A DNA stretch of 64,000 nt from Pseudomonas saponiphila (GCF_900105185.1 NZ_FNTJ01000002.1:2209411-2273410); one strand, 5' to 3'. Positions 16,637 to 26,451 are shown, numbered from the stretch's first letter. The notes: generated by a model from the letters alone, not told the origin. Numbers and translations are program-made.

Positions 16637-17648
16637 TAACCGAGCCGCTACCGCCAAACTGACCCGGGTCGACAAAGCCGCGATTCTGCTGCTGTCCCTG
16701 GGTTCCACCGATGCCGCGCAAGTGCTGCGCCACATGGGACCCAAAGAGGTCCAGCGTGTGGGTGTGGCCATGGCGCAGATGGGCAACGTGCACCGCGAGC
16801 AGGTCGAGCAGGTGATGAGCGAGTTCGTCGACATCGTCGGCGATCAGACCAGCCTGGGCGTGGGCTCCGATGACTACGTGCGCAAAATGCTCACCCAGGC
16901 CCTGGGCGAAGACAAGGCCAACGGCCTGATCGACCGCATCCTGCTGGGTGGCAACACCAGCGGCCTGGACAGCCTGAAGTGGATGGAGCCCCGGGCCGTT
17001 GCGGACGTGATTCGTTACGAGCACCCGCAGATCCAGGCCATCGTCGTCGCCTATCTGGATCCGGATCAGGCTGGTGAAGTGCTGGGCAACTTCGACCACA
17101 AGGCGCGTCTGGATATCATCTTGCGGGTTTCCTCGCTCAATACCGTGCAGCCGGCGGCGCTCAAAGAACTGAACCAGATCCTTGAGAAGCAGTTCTCCGG
17201 CAACTCCAACGCTTCCCGTACTACCTTGGGTGGTATCAAGCGTGCGGCCGACATCATGAACTTCCTCGACAGCTCGATCGAAGGCCAGTTGATGGATTCG
17301 ATCCGCGAAGTCGACGAAGACCTGTCTGGTCAGATCGAAGACCTGATGTTCGTGTTCAACAACCTGGCCGATGTCGACGATCGCGGCATTCAGGCGCTGT
17401 TGCGCGAAGTGTCTTCCGACGTGCTGGTACTGGCCCTCAAGGGCTCGGACGAAGGGGTCAAGGAGAAGATCTTCAAGAACATGTCCAAGCGTGCGGCGGA
17501 GCTGCTGCGCGACGATCTGGAAGCCAAGGGGCCGGTTCGCGTCAGCGACGTGGAAACGGCGCAGAAGGAAATCCTCACCATTGCCCGCCGTATGGCCGAA
17601 GCCGGAGAGATCGTTCTCGGCGGGAAGGGCGGCGAAGAAATGATCTAA
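16629..17648 (+). CDS. fliG: Flagellar motor switch protein FliG
   Basis: A 339-residue rotor protein that transmits torque from the stator. Armadillo-like N, middle (EHPQIQAIVVAYLDP with the EHPQ motif near residue 129) and C-terminal torque domains (MFVFNNLADVDDRGIQALLR; charged helix MSKRAAELLRDDLE) are all present. It overlaps fliF and is followed after 9 nt by fliH. Confidence 0.96.
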   Translation: MSDNRAATAKLTRVDKAAILLLSLGSTDAAQVLRHMGPKEVQRVGVAMAQMGNVHREQVEQVMSEFVDIVGDQTSLGVGSDDYVRKMLTQALGEDKANGLIDRILLGGNTSGLDSLKWMEPRAVADVIRYEHPQIQAIVVAYLDPDQAGEVLGNFDHKARLDIILRVSSLNTVQPAALKELNQILEKQFSGNSNASRTTLGGIKRAADIMNFLDSSIEGQLMDSIREVDEDLSGQIEDLMFVFNNLADVDDRGIQALLREVSSDVLVLALKGSDEGVKEKIFKNMSKRAAELLRDDLEAKGPVRVSDVETAQKEILTIARRMAEAGEIVLGGKGGEEMI

Positions 17649-17657
17649 GGTCGCTTT

Positions 17658-18494
17658 ATGTCGTCCAGCAGTGATGAGTCCCACAGCGAACTGATTCGTG
17701 CCCGGGACGTCGAGGGTTTTGACGTCTGGGCGCTGCCCAGTTTCGATCCCGAGCCGCCCGAGCCCGAGCCCGAGCCTGAAGAGATTCTGGAAGAGATCGA
17801 GGAAGTGCCGCTGGAGGAAGTCCAGCCGCTGACCCTTGAAGAGCTCGAGAGCATTCGTCAGGAAGCCTACAACGAAGGTTTCGCCACCGGCGAGAAAGAA
17901 GGCTTTCACAGCACGACGCTCAAGGTCCGGCAGGAAGCCGAAGTTGCTCTGGCTGCCAAGTTGCAGGCCCTCGAGCAGCTGATGGTCAACCTGTTCGAGC
18001 CTATTGCCGAGCAAGACACGCAGATCGAGAAAACCCTGGTGGAACTGGTCAAGCACGTCACCCGTGAGGTGATCCAGCGTGAATTGGCGATGGATTCCAG
18101 CCAGATCGAGCACGTCATGCGCGAAGCCCTCAAGCTGCTGCCCCTGGGTGTCGGCAATGTGCGTCTCTACGTCAATCCGCAGGACTTCGAGCAGGTCAAG
18201 AGCCTGCGCGAGCGGCACGAGGAGAGCTGGCGCATCGTCGAGGATGAGGCACTGCTGCCTGGCGGCTGCCGGGCCGAAACCGAGCACAGTCGCATCGATG
18301 CCAGCGTCGAAACTCGTATCACCCAGGCCATGGATCAGTTGTTCGATCAGATGCACGAGCAATCGCTGCACCCGGCGGCCGCGGACCTGAGCCTGGATCT
18401 TGGTCCACGGACGCCGTCGTTGTCGGACATCGATGCCGAGCAATCTTTGCTCACCGAGCACCCCGAGCCTGCGGAAACTGCTGATGCGCCTTGA
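17658..18494 (+). CDS. fliH: Flagellar export ATPase regulator FliH
   Basis: A 278-residue FliH, the peripheral stalk and negative regulator of FliI in the export apparatus. The N-terminal third has an unusual Pro-Glu tract ([20 protein letters not shown], residues about 33-53). A GxxxG-like helix ([11 protein letters not shown]-type) and the C-terminal FliH domain ([30 protein letters not shown]) follow. The 3' end overlaps fliI by 11 nt. Confidence 0.93.
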   Translation: MSSSSDESHSELIRARDVEGFDVWALPSFDPEPPEPEPEPEEILEEIEEVPLEEVQPLTLEELESIRQEAYNEGFATGEKEGFHSTTLKVRQEAEVALAAKLQALEQLMVNLFEPIAEQDTQIEKTLVELVKHVTREVIQRELAMDSSQIEHVMREALKLLPLGVGNVRLYVNPQDFEQVKSLRERHEESWRIVEDEALLPGGCRAETEHSRIDASVETRITQAMDQLFDQMHEQSLHPAAADLSLDLGPRTPSLSDIDAEQSLLTEHPEPAETADAP

Positions 18495-19842
18495 ACGCAC
18501 CAGTTTCGGCAAGCGCCTGGGGGGCTACGCCGAGGCCGTCAAGCTGCCAGGGCAGCCCATCCTGGAAGGGCGTCTGCTGCGTATGGTCGGCCTGACCCTG
18601 GAAGCGGAAGGATTACGCGCCGCCATGGGCACTCGTTGCCTGGTGATCAACGATGACAGCTATCATCCGGTCCAGGTCGAGGCCGAAGTCATGGGGTTCT
18701 CCGGGGGCAAGGTGTTCCTGATGCCGGTGGGCAGCGTCGCCGGGATTGCGCCGGGTGCCCGCGTGGTGCCGCAGGCCGACACCGGGCGCCTGCCCATGGG
18801 CATGAGCATGCTCGGGCGCGTGCTGGATGGCGCCGGTCGGGCGCTGGACGGCAAGGGCTCCATGCGCGCCGAAGACTGGGTGCCGATGGATGGTCCGACC
18901 ATCAACCCCCTCAAGCGCGATCCCATCAGTCAGCCGCTGGATGTGGGGATTCGCAGCATCAACGGTTTATTGACAGTGGGTCGAGGCCAGCGTCTTGGCC
19001 TGTTCGCCGGTACCGGTGTGGGCAAGAGTGTGCTGCTGGGCATGATGACCCGCTTCACCGAGGCCGACATCATCGTGGTTGGGCTGATCGGTGAGCGGGG
19101 GCGTGAGGTCAAGGAGTTCATCGAGCACATCCTGGGCGAAGAAGGCCTCAAGCGTTCGGTGGTGGTGGCTTCGCCGGCGGACGACGCGCCGCTGATGCGG
19201 CTGCGGGCGGCAATGTACTGCACGCGGATCGCCGAATATTTTCGCGACAAGGGCAAGAATGTCCTGTTGCTGATGGATTCCCTGACTCGTTTCGCCCAGG
19301 CCCAGCGGGAAATCGCCCTGGCCATTGGTGAGCCGCCCGCCACCAAGGGTTATCCGCCTTCGGTGTTCGCCAAGCTGCCCAAGCTGGTGGAGCGGGCCGG
19401 TAACGCCGAGGCCGGCGGTGGTTCGATCACGGCCTTCTACACCGTGCTGTCCGAGGGTGATGACCAGCAGGACCCTATCGCCGACTCGGCCCGAGGCGTG
19501 CTCGACGGGCATATCGTGCTGTCCCGGCGCCTGGCGGAGGAGGGGCATTATCCCGCCATCGACATCGAAGCCTCCATCAGCCGGGTCATGCCGGCGGTGA
19601 TCAGCCCCGACAACATGGCGCGGGCCCAGTACTTCAAACAGCTGTGGTCGCGTTATCAGCAGGCGCGGGATCTGATCAGCGTCGGCGCTTATGTGGCAGG
19701 CGGTGATCGCGATACCGACACGGCGATTTCCTTGCAGCCGGCCATGGTTGCCTACCTGCGCCAGGGGTTGAACGACAACGTCAGCCTGGGCCACAGCCAA
19801 ACCCATCTGGAGATGCTGTTCGCTCCGGCGACGGGCGGTTAA
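18484..19842 (+). CDS. fliI: Flagellum-specific export ATPase FliI
   Basis: A 452-residue F1-ATPase-like protein energising flagellar protein export. Walker A is [11 protein letters not shown] near residue 172; Walker B is [14 protein letters not shown] near 258; [16 protein letters not shown] is the family signature. The frame is open from 18400, but that part lies in fliH; the ATG at 18484 gives the usual length and the familiar [12 protein letters not shown] start. FliJ follows after 6 nt. Confidence 0.95.
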   Translation: MRLERTSFGKRLGGYAEAVKLPGQPILEGRLLRMVGLTLEAEGLRAAMGTRCLVINDDSYHPVQVEAEVMGFSGGKVFLMPVGSVAGIAPGARVVPQADTGRLPMGMSMLGRVLDGAGRALDGKGSMRAEDWVPMDGPTINPLKRDPISQPLDVGIRSINGLLTVGRGQRLGLFAGTGVGKSVLLGMMTRFTEADIIVVGLIGERGREVKEFIEHILGEEGLKRSVVVASPADDAPLMRLRAAMYCTRIAEYFRDKGKNVLLLMDSLTRFAQAQREIALAIGEPPATKGYPPSVFAKLPKLVERAGNAEAGGGSITAFYTVLSEGDDQQDPIADSARGVLDGHIVLSRRLAEEGHYPAIDIEASISRVMPAVISPDNMARAQYFKQLWSRYQQARDLISVGAYVAGGDRDTDTAISLQPAMVAYLRQGLNDNVSLGHSQTHLEMLFAPATGG

Positions 19843-19848
19843 CCGGCC

Positions 19849-20298
19849 ATGGCCGATAGCCGTGCGGCGCGTCTGGCGCCGGTGGTGGACATGGCTGAAA
19901 GCGCCGAGCGTACCGCTGCCCAGCGCCTGGAATACTTCCATGGGCAGGTGCGCGTGGCCGAGAGCAAGCTGGGGGACCTGGAGCGCTTTCGCGGCGATTA
20001 CCAGGAGCAGTGGGTCGAGCGTGGCAAGCTGGGCGTCAGCGGTCACTGGCTGATGAACTACCAGTACTTTCTCAGTCAGTTGGACACCGCGGTGGCCCAG
20101 CAGCGGCAAAGCCTGGCCTGGCATCAGAACAACCTCGATCGCGCGCGGGAGGCCTGGCAGCAGGCTTATGCCCGGGTGGAAGGGTTGCGCAAGCTGGTGC
20201 AGCGCTATATCGACGAGGCTCGGGCGCTTGAGGACAAGCGCGAACAGAAGCTGCTGGATGAACTTTCCCAGCGTCTGCCCCGTCAGAATCCCTACTGA
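19849..20298 (+). CDS. fliJ: Flagellar export protein FliJ
   Basis: A 149-residue, highly charged coiled-coil protein, the central stalk of the FliHIJ ATPase complex. Residues 10-140 read as two long helices (AAQRLEYFHGQVRVAESKL, AYARVEGLRKLVQRYIDEAR). It ends the fliEFGHIJ block; an 87-bp gap follows before hsbA. Confidence 0.92.
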   Translation: MADSRAARLAPVVDMAESAERTAAQRLEYFHGQVRVAESKLGDLERFRGDYQEQWVERGKLGVSGHWLMNYQYFLSQLDTAVAQQRQSLAWHQNNLDRAREAWQQAYARVEGLRKLVQRYIDEARALEDKREQKLLDELSQRLPRQNPY

Positions 20299-20385
20299 TA
20301 GCGCTCATTTTTCGTCTGCAGGTTGTTCGTCTGCCCGGTGGGTGCTAAACCTTCTAAACGTCGTCAATGACAAGGAAGCAGTCAC

Positions 20386-20691
20386 ATGTCGGTCGTTACA
20401 GAAATATCCCCGGACGGTCAGAAACTCACGATCTCCATCCGTGGGCGCTTCGATTTCGGGCGTCATCAGGAGTTTCGCGAATCTTACGAGCGGCTCAATC
20501 GGACGCCGGAGTCCATCGTGGTGGACCTCAAGGAGGCTACCTACCTCGACAGCTCTGCCCTGGGCATGCTGCTACTGCTGCGTGACCATGCCGGCGGCGA
20601 CAATGCCGATGTCCGGGTGATCAACAGCAACTCGGATGTGCGCAAGATTCTCGCCATCTCCAATTTCGACAAGCTTTTCGACATCAGTTGA
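20386..20691 (+). CDS. hsbA: HsbA-type anti-sigma factor antagonist (STAS)
   Basis: A 101-residue STAS-domain protein. The phosphorylatable serine lies in YLDSSALGM (Ser56), the same site used in P. aeruginosa HsbA. There HsbA, when unphosphorylated or phosphorylated, binds the anti-sigma factor FlgM or the diguanylate cyclase HsbD, shifting cells between swimming and biofilm. The neighbouring genes are its partner HsbR and the phosphotransfer protein HptB, which supports the name. Its stop overlaps a TTG that could start hsbR. Confidence 0.88.
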   Translation: MSVVTEISPDGQKLTISIRGRFDFGRHQEFRESYERLNRTPESIVVDLKEATYLDSSALGMLLLLRDHAGGDNADVRVINSNSDVRKILAISNFDKLFDIS

Positions 20692-20705
20692 GCGGGCTGC
20701 GCTCG

Positions 20706-22403
20706 ATGGCCGAGCCCCTGTGCGTGCTGATTGCCGAAGATGGCGCGGCGGACCGTCTGCTGCTGTCCAGCATTATCCGGCGCCAGGGGCATCAGGTGCT
20801 GGCGGCCAGCAATGGTGCCGAGGCCCTGGCGCTGTTCGAGCAGCGGCGACCACAGATCGTGCTGATGGATGCGCTGATGCCGGTGATGGACGGTTTCGAG
20901 GCGGCGCGGCGGATCAAGGCCCTGGCGGGCGAGACTCTGGTGCCGATCATCTTTCTGACCTCCCTGAGCGAGAGCGAGGCGCTTGCCCGTTGCCTGGAGG
21001 CTGGTGGCGACGACTTTCTGGCCAAGCCTTACAACCCGGTGATCCTTGGCGCCAAGATCAATGCCATGGACCGATTGCGTCGCCTGCAGGAAACCGTGCT
21101 GGCGCAGCGCGATCAGATTACCCGTCACCACGATTACCTGCTCAACGAGCAGCGAGTGGCCAAGGCGGTGTTCGACAAGGTGGCCCATTCCGGCTGCCTG
21201 GATGCGCCAAACATCCGCTACCTGCAATCGCCTTATGCGCTGTTCAATGGCGATCTGTTGCTGGCGGCCTATACCCCGGCGGGGGACATGCATGTGCTGT
21301 TGGGGGATTTCACCGGGCACGGTTTGCCCGCGGCCGTGGGGGCGATGCCTCTGGCCGAGGTGTTCTATGGCATGACCGCCAAGGGCTACGGTTTGCCGGA
21401 AACCCTGCGGGAGATGAACGCCAAGCTCAAGCGCATCCTGCCGGTGGACATGTTCTGTTGCGCGACCCTGTTGTGCCTGAGTTACCAGCGACGGTCAGTG
21501 GAGGTGTGGAACGGCGGCATGCCCGAGGGCTATCTGTATCGCCATGCCAGTGACGCGCGCACGCCCCTGGTGGCGCAGCATCTGCCCCTTGGAATATTGA
21601 GTGCCGAGGCGTTCGAGGATCGTACCGAGGTGTTCTCCATGGTGCCCGGGGACCGGGTGTTCCTGTTGTCCGACGGGGTGATCGACACCTGCAATGCCGA
21701 GGATGAGCTGTTTGGCGTGGATCGACTGCATCGGGTGTTTGCCGCCAACCGCCAGCCGGAGCGACTGTTCGAGGAGGTCCAGCAGGCCCTGGAGAGCTTT
21801 GGCGGCAATGCCCGGGACGATGTGAGCATGGTCGAGGTCGGGTTGCCGGAGTTCCCCAGGTTGACGCCGCCGGCTCCGGTGTACTCCGACAGCGGCCAGT
21901 CCTGTCCACTGGACTGGTCGTTGAGTTTCGAGTTTCGCGCCGCCACCCTCAAACGCTTCAATCCGCTGCCATACCTGTTGCAGCTGCTGCTTGAAGTACA
22001 CGGTCTGCGCTCTCAGAGCGGGGCTCTTTACAGTGTTCTGGCCGAGCTCTATTCCAATGCTCTGGAGCATGGAGTGCTCAAGCTCGATTCCCGGCTCAAG
22101 CGCGATGCCGAGGGTTTTACCCGCTACTACCGTGAGCGCGCGACGAGGCTGGAGCAATTGCAGGAAGGTTTTGTCCGGGTGCACCTGCAGGTACAGCCGC
22201 AGGGGGCGGGAGGGCGGCTGGTGGTGCGGGTAGAGGACAGCGGCGAGGGCTTTGATGTGGCGGCCGTTCTGGCTCGTCCCAACGATGCCGGACGGCTTTC
22301 GGGGCGCGGCGTCAGCCTGATCCGACAGATGAGCCGCGAGGCTCTGTGGTCGGACGATGGGCGCAGTGTCTGCGTGGAGTTTTCCTGGGACGCTCTGGCA
22401 TAA
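20706..22403 (+). CDS. hsbR: HsbR-type response regulator: receiver, PP2C phosphatase, HATPase kinase
   Basis: A 565-residue three-domain protein. The receiver (residues 1-125) has its phospho-Asp in IVLMDALMPVMDG (Asp55). The PP2C/SpoIIE phosphatase (about 150-370) shows LLLAAYTPAGDMHVLLGDFTGHGLPAA and DRVFLLSDGVIDT. The C-terminal HATPase (about 410-565) has LAELYSNALEHGVL and RVEDSGEGFDV. In P. aeruginosa HsbR acts as both kinase and phosphatase of HsbA, controlled by HptB. The ATG at 20706 gives a normal receiver start; a TTG at 20688 overlapping the hsbA stop is an alternative that would add six residues. Confidence 0.88.
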   Translation: MAEPLCVLIAEDGAADRLLLSSIIRRQGHQVLAASNGAEALALFEQRRPQIVLMDALMPVMDGFEAARRIKALAGETLVPIIFLTSLSESEALARCLEAGGDDFLAKPYNPVILGAKINAMDRLRRLQETVLAQRDQITRHHDYLLNEQRVAKAVFDKVAHSGCLDAPNIRYLQSPYALFNGDLLLAAYTPAGDMHVLLGDFTGHGLPAAVGAMPLAEVFYGMTAKGYGLPETLREMNAKLKRILPVDMFCCATLLCLSYQRRSVEVWNGGMPEGYLYRHASDARTPLVAQHLPLGILSAEAFEDRTEVFSMVPGDRVFLLSDGVIDTCNAEDELFGVDRLHRVFAANRQPERLFEEVQQALESFGGNARDDVSMVEVGLPEFPRLTPPAPVYSDSGQSCPLDWSLSFEFRAATLKRFNPLPYLLQLLLEVHGLRSQSGALYSVLAELYSNALEHGVLKLDSRLKRDAEGFTRYYRERATRLEQLQEGFVRVHLQVQPQGAGGRLVVRVEDSGEGFDVAAVLARPNDAGRLSGRGVSLIRQMSREALWSDDGRSVCVEFSWDALA

Positions 22404-22434
22404 TCCCGAGGGTTCTTGATCAAGGAGTGAACAA

Positions 22435-22779
22435 GTGGCTGAGATACATCTGGACCACACGGTACTCAATGCATTGCAGGAAGTCATGGAGGATGAATAC
22501 CCCATCCTGCTGGATACTTTCGTCTGCGATTCAGAGGAGCGAGTGCGGCTGCTGCAGCAGTCCGAGGACGCGCTGCAACTGGTGGCCACCGCTCACAGCC
22601 TCAAGGGCAGCAGCAGCAACATGGGGGCCATCCGCCTGGCGGAACTCTGCCATGAGCTGGAGTTGCGGGCCGGGCAGTCCGCCACTGATGGCATAGCCCG
22701 CCTGGTCGGAGAGATTGATGGCGAGTTCGCCATTGTCCGGCGCTTGTGCCAGCAGGAACTGCAGCGTTTTCACTGTTGA
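22435..22779 (+). CDS. hptB: HptB-type histidine phosphotransfer protein
   Basis: A 114-residue Hpt domain with the phospho-acceptor His54 in TAHSLKGSSSNMGA. It starts with GTG after an AAGGAG ribosome site. HptB carries phosphate from hybrid kinases to the HsbR receiver in P. aeruginosa, tying surface-sensing kinases to flagellar and biofilm control. It is the last gene of the hsb trio; the fliK sigma54 promoter begins 29 bp later. Confidence 0.9.
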   Translation: MAEIHLDHTVLNALQEVMEDEYPILLDTFVCDSEERVRLLQQSEDALQLVATAHSLKGSSSNMGAIRLAELCHELELRAGQSATDGIARLVGEIDGEFAIVRRLCQQELQRFHC

Positions 22780-22808
22780 GCAATATTTTTTCAGTCGGTT
22801 GAGGAAAC

Positions 22809-22824
22809 TGGCTCGACCCTTGCA
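22809..22824 (+). promoter_or_regulatory. Sigma54 promoter of fliK
   Basis: TGGCTCGACCCTTGCA: TGGCTC-N5-TTGCA, with both the -24 GG and -12 GC at correct spacing, 51 bp upstream of the fliK ATG. Confidence 0.8.
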
Positions 22825-22874
22825 CTCAAGTCTCGTGACTGTACCTACGATCCCCGTGCAGCGGAGACTGTCCC

Positions 22875-24302
22875 ATGGCTGTTACCCCTAATACGCTTCT
22901 TCAGGCCACCGCTCAGGCCAGCGCTAAGTCCAAGACTCAAGCGACTCCTGCCAGCCCCCTGGCAAGCGTTGCCGAGCCTGGTGACAAGGCGTCCAGCTTC
23001 GCCCAGCTCTATGCCAAGGAGGCCCAGAGCAAGCCGCTGAGCAAGTCGCCGAGCTTTGCCGACAACTCGCCCAAGCCGGTGCGAGACAAGGGCACCGACA
23101 ATAGTCCAAAGAATGATATCGCCAGCAATCAGTCTGCCGCGTCGCAGCCCGTGGTTGCCGATAGCGGCAAATCCTTGCCTGCCGACAAGTCGACGAACAG
23201 CGACAGCAAAACTGCCAGCACTGCCAGTGACGACAGCAAGCCGGCCGACAGCAAGTCGACTGACAGCCAGCCGGTCGATAACACCCAGGCCGATGCCCCG
23301 GTAAATCCGGCGCCGCTGGATCCTGGTCTGTTGCCAGCGATCCAGCCGCAACCTCAGGTCGCCGAAGTGCCGCCGCCGGTAGCGCCGCAACCCCAGGTTG
23401 AAGTGCCCGTGGTAGTGCCGGCGGTGGTGGCCGCGGCAGTGCCAGCGGTGGCTCCTCCGGCCGAGCCGCCCAAGGCTGTGTTCGATCCTGAGGCCGATCC
23501 TCTGGATTCCATGCCGGCAGTGCGTCTGGCCATGGAGCAGGGTGGTCACGTCTCGGCTTCCAGCCAGGCTCAGCCCAAGGCCGCACCCGCAAGCGCCAAT
23601 ACCGAGGGCCAGTTGGCGTCGGTGCAGAACTTTGCCAACGCCATGGTCGGCATGCTGGAGCAGCAGGCCGGCAAAGGCGGTACTGAACAAGGCGGCGAAA
23701 AGGCCTTCACCGGTCTGATTGCCGATGGCCTGAAAGACCTCAAGGGGGCATCCAGCGATACCCGGGTGGATGATTTCGCCAATCGCCTGGCGGCGCTGAC
23801 TCAGGCGGCAACGCCCAAGACCGCCAACGCGGTGCCGGTCAACCAGCCCCTGGCCATGCACCAGAGCGGCTGGACCGATGAGGTGGTCAACCGGGTGATG
23901 TACCTGTCCAGTGCCAACCTCAAGTCGGCGGACATCCAGTTGCAGCCTGCGGAGCTGGGGCGCCTGGATATTCGCGTGCACATGATCCCGGACCAGCAGA
24001 CCCAGGTGACCTTCATGAGTGCTCATGCCGGCGTCCGCGAAGCCCTGGAAGGGCAGATGCACCGCATGCGCGACATGTTCAACCAGCAAGGGCTGGGGCA
24101 GGTGGATGTCAACGTATCCGATCAGTCCCGCGGCTGGCAGGGGCAGGAGCAGGCCCAGCAGGAGCAGGCTCGTCGCAGTGGCTCCAGCACCAGTGGCACG
24201 CGCCTGGACGGTGGCGACGAAGAGTTGCCCCATGGCGTGGCTGAAGTGACCGCGCCCGTGCAGACGGTCATCGGTACCAGCGCGGTCGACTATTACGCTT
24301 GA
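22875..24302 (+). CDS. fliK: Flagellar hook-length control protein FliK
   Basis: A 475-residue molecular ruler. The first about 240 residues are low-complexity and rich in Ser, Ala, Lys, Asp, Pro and Val, including a Pro-Val stretch near 155-200. The conserved C-terminal FliK domain lies about residues 355-425 (LQPAELGRLDIRVHM, QVTFMSAHAGVREALEGQ). FliK is secreted and triggers FlhB to switch from hook to filament export. A second FliK-like gene exists at 44975-46564. A strong terminator follows. Confidence 0.94.
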   Translation: MAVTPNTLLQATAQASAKSKTQATPASPLASVAEPGDKASSFAQLYAKEAQSKPLSKSPSFADNSPKPVRDKGTDNSPKNDIASNQSAASQPVVADSGKSLPADKSTNSDSKTASTASDDSKPADSKSTDSQPVDNTQADAPVNPAPLDPGLLPAIQPQPQVAEVPPPVAPQPQVEVPVVVPAVVAAAVPAVAPPAEPPKAVFDPEADPLDSMPAVRLAMEQGGHVSASSQAQPKAAPASANTEGQLASVQNFANAMVGMLEQQAGKGGTEQGGEKAFTGLIADGLKDLKGASSDTRVDDFANRLAALTQAATPKTANAVPVNQPLAMHQSGWTDEVVNRVMYLSSANLKSADIQLQPAELGRLDIRVHMIPDQQTQVTFMSAHAGVREALEGQMHRMRDMFNQQGLGQVDVNVSDQSRGWQGQEQAQQEQARRSGSSTSGTRLDGGDEELPHGVAEVTAPVQTVIGTSAVDYYA

Positions 24303-24314
24303 TTGAGTGACAAA

Positions 24315-24346
24315 GGGGCCATGGCGATCCGCTCGCCATGGCCCTT
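24315..24346 (+). terminator. Strong intrinsic terminator after fliK
   Basis: A perfect 12-bp stem (GGGCCATGGCGA with TCGCCATGGCCC) and a 5-nt loop, 12 bp after the fliK stop, followed by TTGCTTCTT. It separates fliK from the fliL sigma54 promoter. Confidence 0.8.
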
Positions 24347-24389
24347 GCTTCTTCCTCCCCGCAGCTCATCCCCGCATTCCAGACAAATC

Positions 24390-24405
24390 TGGCATAACAC
24401 TTGCT
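24390..24405 (+). promoter_or_regulatory. Sigma54 promoter of fliLMNOPQR-flhB
   Basis: TGGCATAACACTTGCT fits TGGCAC-N5-TTGCT with one mismatch and exact spacing, 51 bp upstream of the fliL ATG. The operon that follows encodes the switch complex and the export gate. Confidence 0.9.
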
Positions 24406-24455
24406 CTTGCCTTGCCGTGCGACTGTGAACCCCCGAATAGTGACGGATTATTGGC

Positions 24456-24956
24456 ATGGCGAAGAGCGAAGCAGCAGAGAAACCCACCGCAGGGAAAAGC
24501 AAACTCAAGCTTATCCTCTTGATTGTCCTGGCGTTGTTGCTGGCCATCGGCCTGTCGGTCGGCGCCACCTGGTACTTCATGCACAGCTCCCAGAGCAAGC
24601 CCGCCCCGGTTGCGGAAACCACCAGCAACGTCAAGCAGGCGGCGATCTTTGAGCCCATGGCTCCGGCCTTTGTCGTCAACTACACGCAGAACGGCCGGCA
24701 GCGCTACATGCAGGTGAGCATTACCCTGCTGGCACGTAACCAGGCCGATCTGGATGCCCTGAAAGTGCACATGCCGGTGATCCGCAACAACCTGGTGATG
24801 CTCTTCTCCGGACAGAGTTTCGACACCCTGGCGACTCCGGTCGGTCAGGAAATGCTCCGCCAGAAGGCTACGGCCAGCGTCCAGGAAGTGGCGCAGAAAG
24901 AGGTGGGCAAAGTGGTGGTCGAGCAGTTGCTCTTTACTAACTTCGTACTGCAGTAG
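24456..24956 (+). CDS. fliL: Flagellar basal body-associated protein FliL
   Basis: A 166-residue single-pass inner-membrane protein that surrounds and supports the stator. The membrane segment is about residues 19-44 (LILLIVLALLLAIGLSVGATW), with the periplasmic FliL domain after it (FEPMAPAFVVNY, RYMQVSITLLAR, KVVVEQLLFTNFVLQ-type end). First gene after the sigma54 promoter; fliM follows after 9 nt. Confidence 0.95.
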   Translation: MAKSEAAEKPTAGKSKLKLILLIVLALLLAIGLSVGATWYFMHSSQSKPAPVAETTSNVKQAAIFEPMAPAFVVNYTQNGRQRYMQVSITLLARNQADLDALKVHMPVIRNNLVMLFSGQSFDTLATPVGQEMLRQKATASVQEVAQKEVGKVVVEQLLFTNFVLQ

Positions 24957-24965
24957 GAACACGAC

Positions 24966-25934
24966 ATGGCCGTGCAGGACCTGCTGTCCCAGGATGAGAT
25001 CGATGCGCTGCTCCATGGCGTCGACGACGGTCTGGTACAGACCGAACACGCTGCCGAACCCGGCAGTGTCAAAAGCTACGACCTGACCAGCCAGGATCGC
25101 ATCGTCCGCGGACGCATGCCGACCCTGGAAATGATCAACGAGCGTTTCGCCCGCTACACCCGGATCAGCATGTTCAACATGCTGCGTCGTTCCGCCGATG
25201 TGGCGGTAGGTGGCGTGCAGGTCATGAAGTTCGGTGAGTACGTGCACTCGCTGTACGTGCCCACCAGCCTCAATCTGGTGAAGATCAAGCCGCTGCGTGG
25301 CACGGCGTTGTTCATTCTCGACGCCAAGCTGGTGTTCAAGCTGGTGGACAACTTCTTCGGTGGCGACGGCCGCCACGCCAAGATCGAAGGGCGTGAATTC
25401 ACCCCGACCGAGCTGCGGGTGGTGCGCATGGTGCTGGAGCAGGCCTTCGTCGATCTGAAGGAAGCCTGGCAGGCGATCATGCCGGTCAACTTCGAGTACA
25501 TAAACTCCGAAGTGAACCCGGCCATGGCCAACATCGTCGGTCCCAGCGAAGCCATCGTGGTGTCGACCTTCCATATCGAACTCGATGGCGGCGGCGGCGA
25601 CCTGCACGTGACCATGCCGTACTCGATGATCGAGCCGATCCGGGAAATGCTCGATGCCGGCTTCCAGTCCGACCTGGACGACCAGGACGAGCGCTGGAGC
25701 AAGGCCCTGCGCGAGGACGTGCTGGATGTGGCCGTGCCGCTGAGCGCCACCGTGGCTCGTCGCCAGTTGCGTCTGCGGGACATCCTGCACATGCAGCCGG
25801 GCGATGTGATTCCGGTGGAGCTGCCGGAAGACATGATCATGCGTGCCAACGGCGTACCGTCGTTCAAGGTCAAGCTGGGTTCCCACAAGGGCAACCTGGC
25901 GCTGCAAGTGATCGAGCCGATCGAGCGCCGTTGA
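24966..25934 (+). CDS. fliM: Flagellar motor switch protein FliM
   Basis: A 322-residue C-ring protein. The N-terminal CheY-phosphate-binding motif is present (LSQDEIDALLHGV, residues 7-19), followed by the CheC-like middle domain and a C-terminal SpoA domain (LSATVARRQLRLRDILHMQ). It sets the rotation direction in response to CheY (encoded at 35484). Confidence 0.97.
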   Translation: MAVQDLLSQDEIDALLHGVDDGLVQTEHAAEPGSVKSYDLTSQDRIVRGRMPTLEMINERFARYTRISMFNMLRRSADVAVGGVQVMKFGEYVHSLYVPTSLNLVKIKPLRGTALFILDAKLVFKLVDNFFGGDGRHAKIEGREFTPTELRVVRMVLEQAFVDLKEAWQAIMPVNFEYINSEVNPAMANIVGPSEAIVVSTFHIELDGGGGDLHVTMPYSMIEPIREMLDAGFQSDLDDQDERWSKALREDVLDVAVPLSATVARRQLRLRDILHMQPGDVIPVELPEDMIMRANGVPSFKVKLGSHKGNLALQVIEPIERR

Positions 25935-25989
25935 GCGGCGCTCCAACCTGTTTGCTGTTCAATGAATTTTTGCCCGTCGAGGACCCATG

Positions 25990-26451
25990 ATGGCTGACGA
26001 AATTAACTCCCAGGACGACCAGGCACTGGCCGACGAATGGGCTGCTGCGCTGGAAGAAACCGGTGATGCCGGTCAGGCGGATATCGATGCTCTGCTGGCC
26101 GCGGATGCGGGGACTGCGTCAAGTTCCGGGCGTATGCAGATGGAAGAGTTCGGCAGCGTGCCCAAGAGTCACGAGCCGGTCAGTCTGGACGGCCCCAACC
26201 TGGATGTGATTCTCGACATTCCGGTGTCGATCTCCATGGAAGTGGGCAGCACCGATATCAACATCCGCAACCTGCTGCAGCTCAACCAGGGTTCGGTGAT
26301 CGAGCTTGACCGCCTGGCCGGCGAGCCGCTGGACGTGCTGGTCAACGGCACCCTGATCGCTCACGGCGAGGTGGTGGTGGTCAACGAAAAGTTCGGCATC
26401 CGCCTGACCGACGTGATCAGCCCCAGCGAACGCATCAAGAAGCTGCGCTAA
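25990..26451 (+). CDS. fliN: Flagellar motor switch protein FliN
   Basis: A 153-residue C-ring protein: an acidic, Ala-rich N-terminal half and a C-terminal SpoA domain (ILDIPVSISMEVGSTDI, VLVNGTLIAHGEVVVV). Two ATGs lie in tandem at 25987 and 25990. The second is chosen because GAGGA at 25979-25983 is then 6 nt away. FliO follows without a gap. Confidence 0.95.
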   Translation: MADEINSQDDQALADEWAAALEETGDAGQADIDALLAADAGTASSSGRMQMEEFGSVPKSHEPVSLDGPNLDVILDIPVSISMEVGSTDINIRNLLQLNQGSVIELDRLAGEPLDVLVNGTLIAHGEVVVVNEKFGIRLTDVISPSERIKKLR

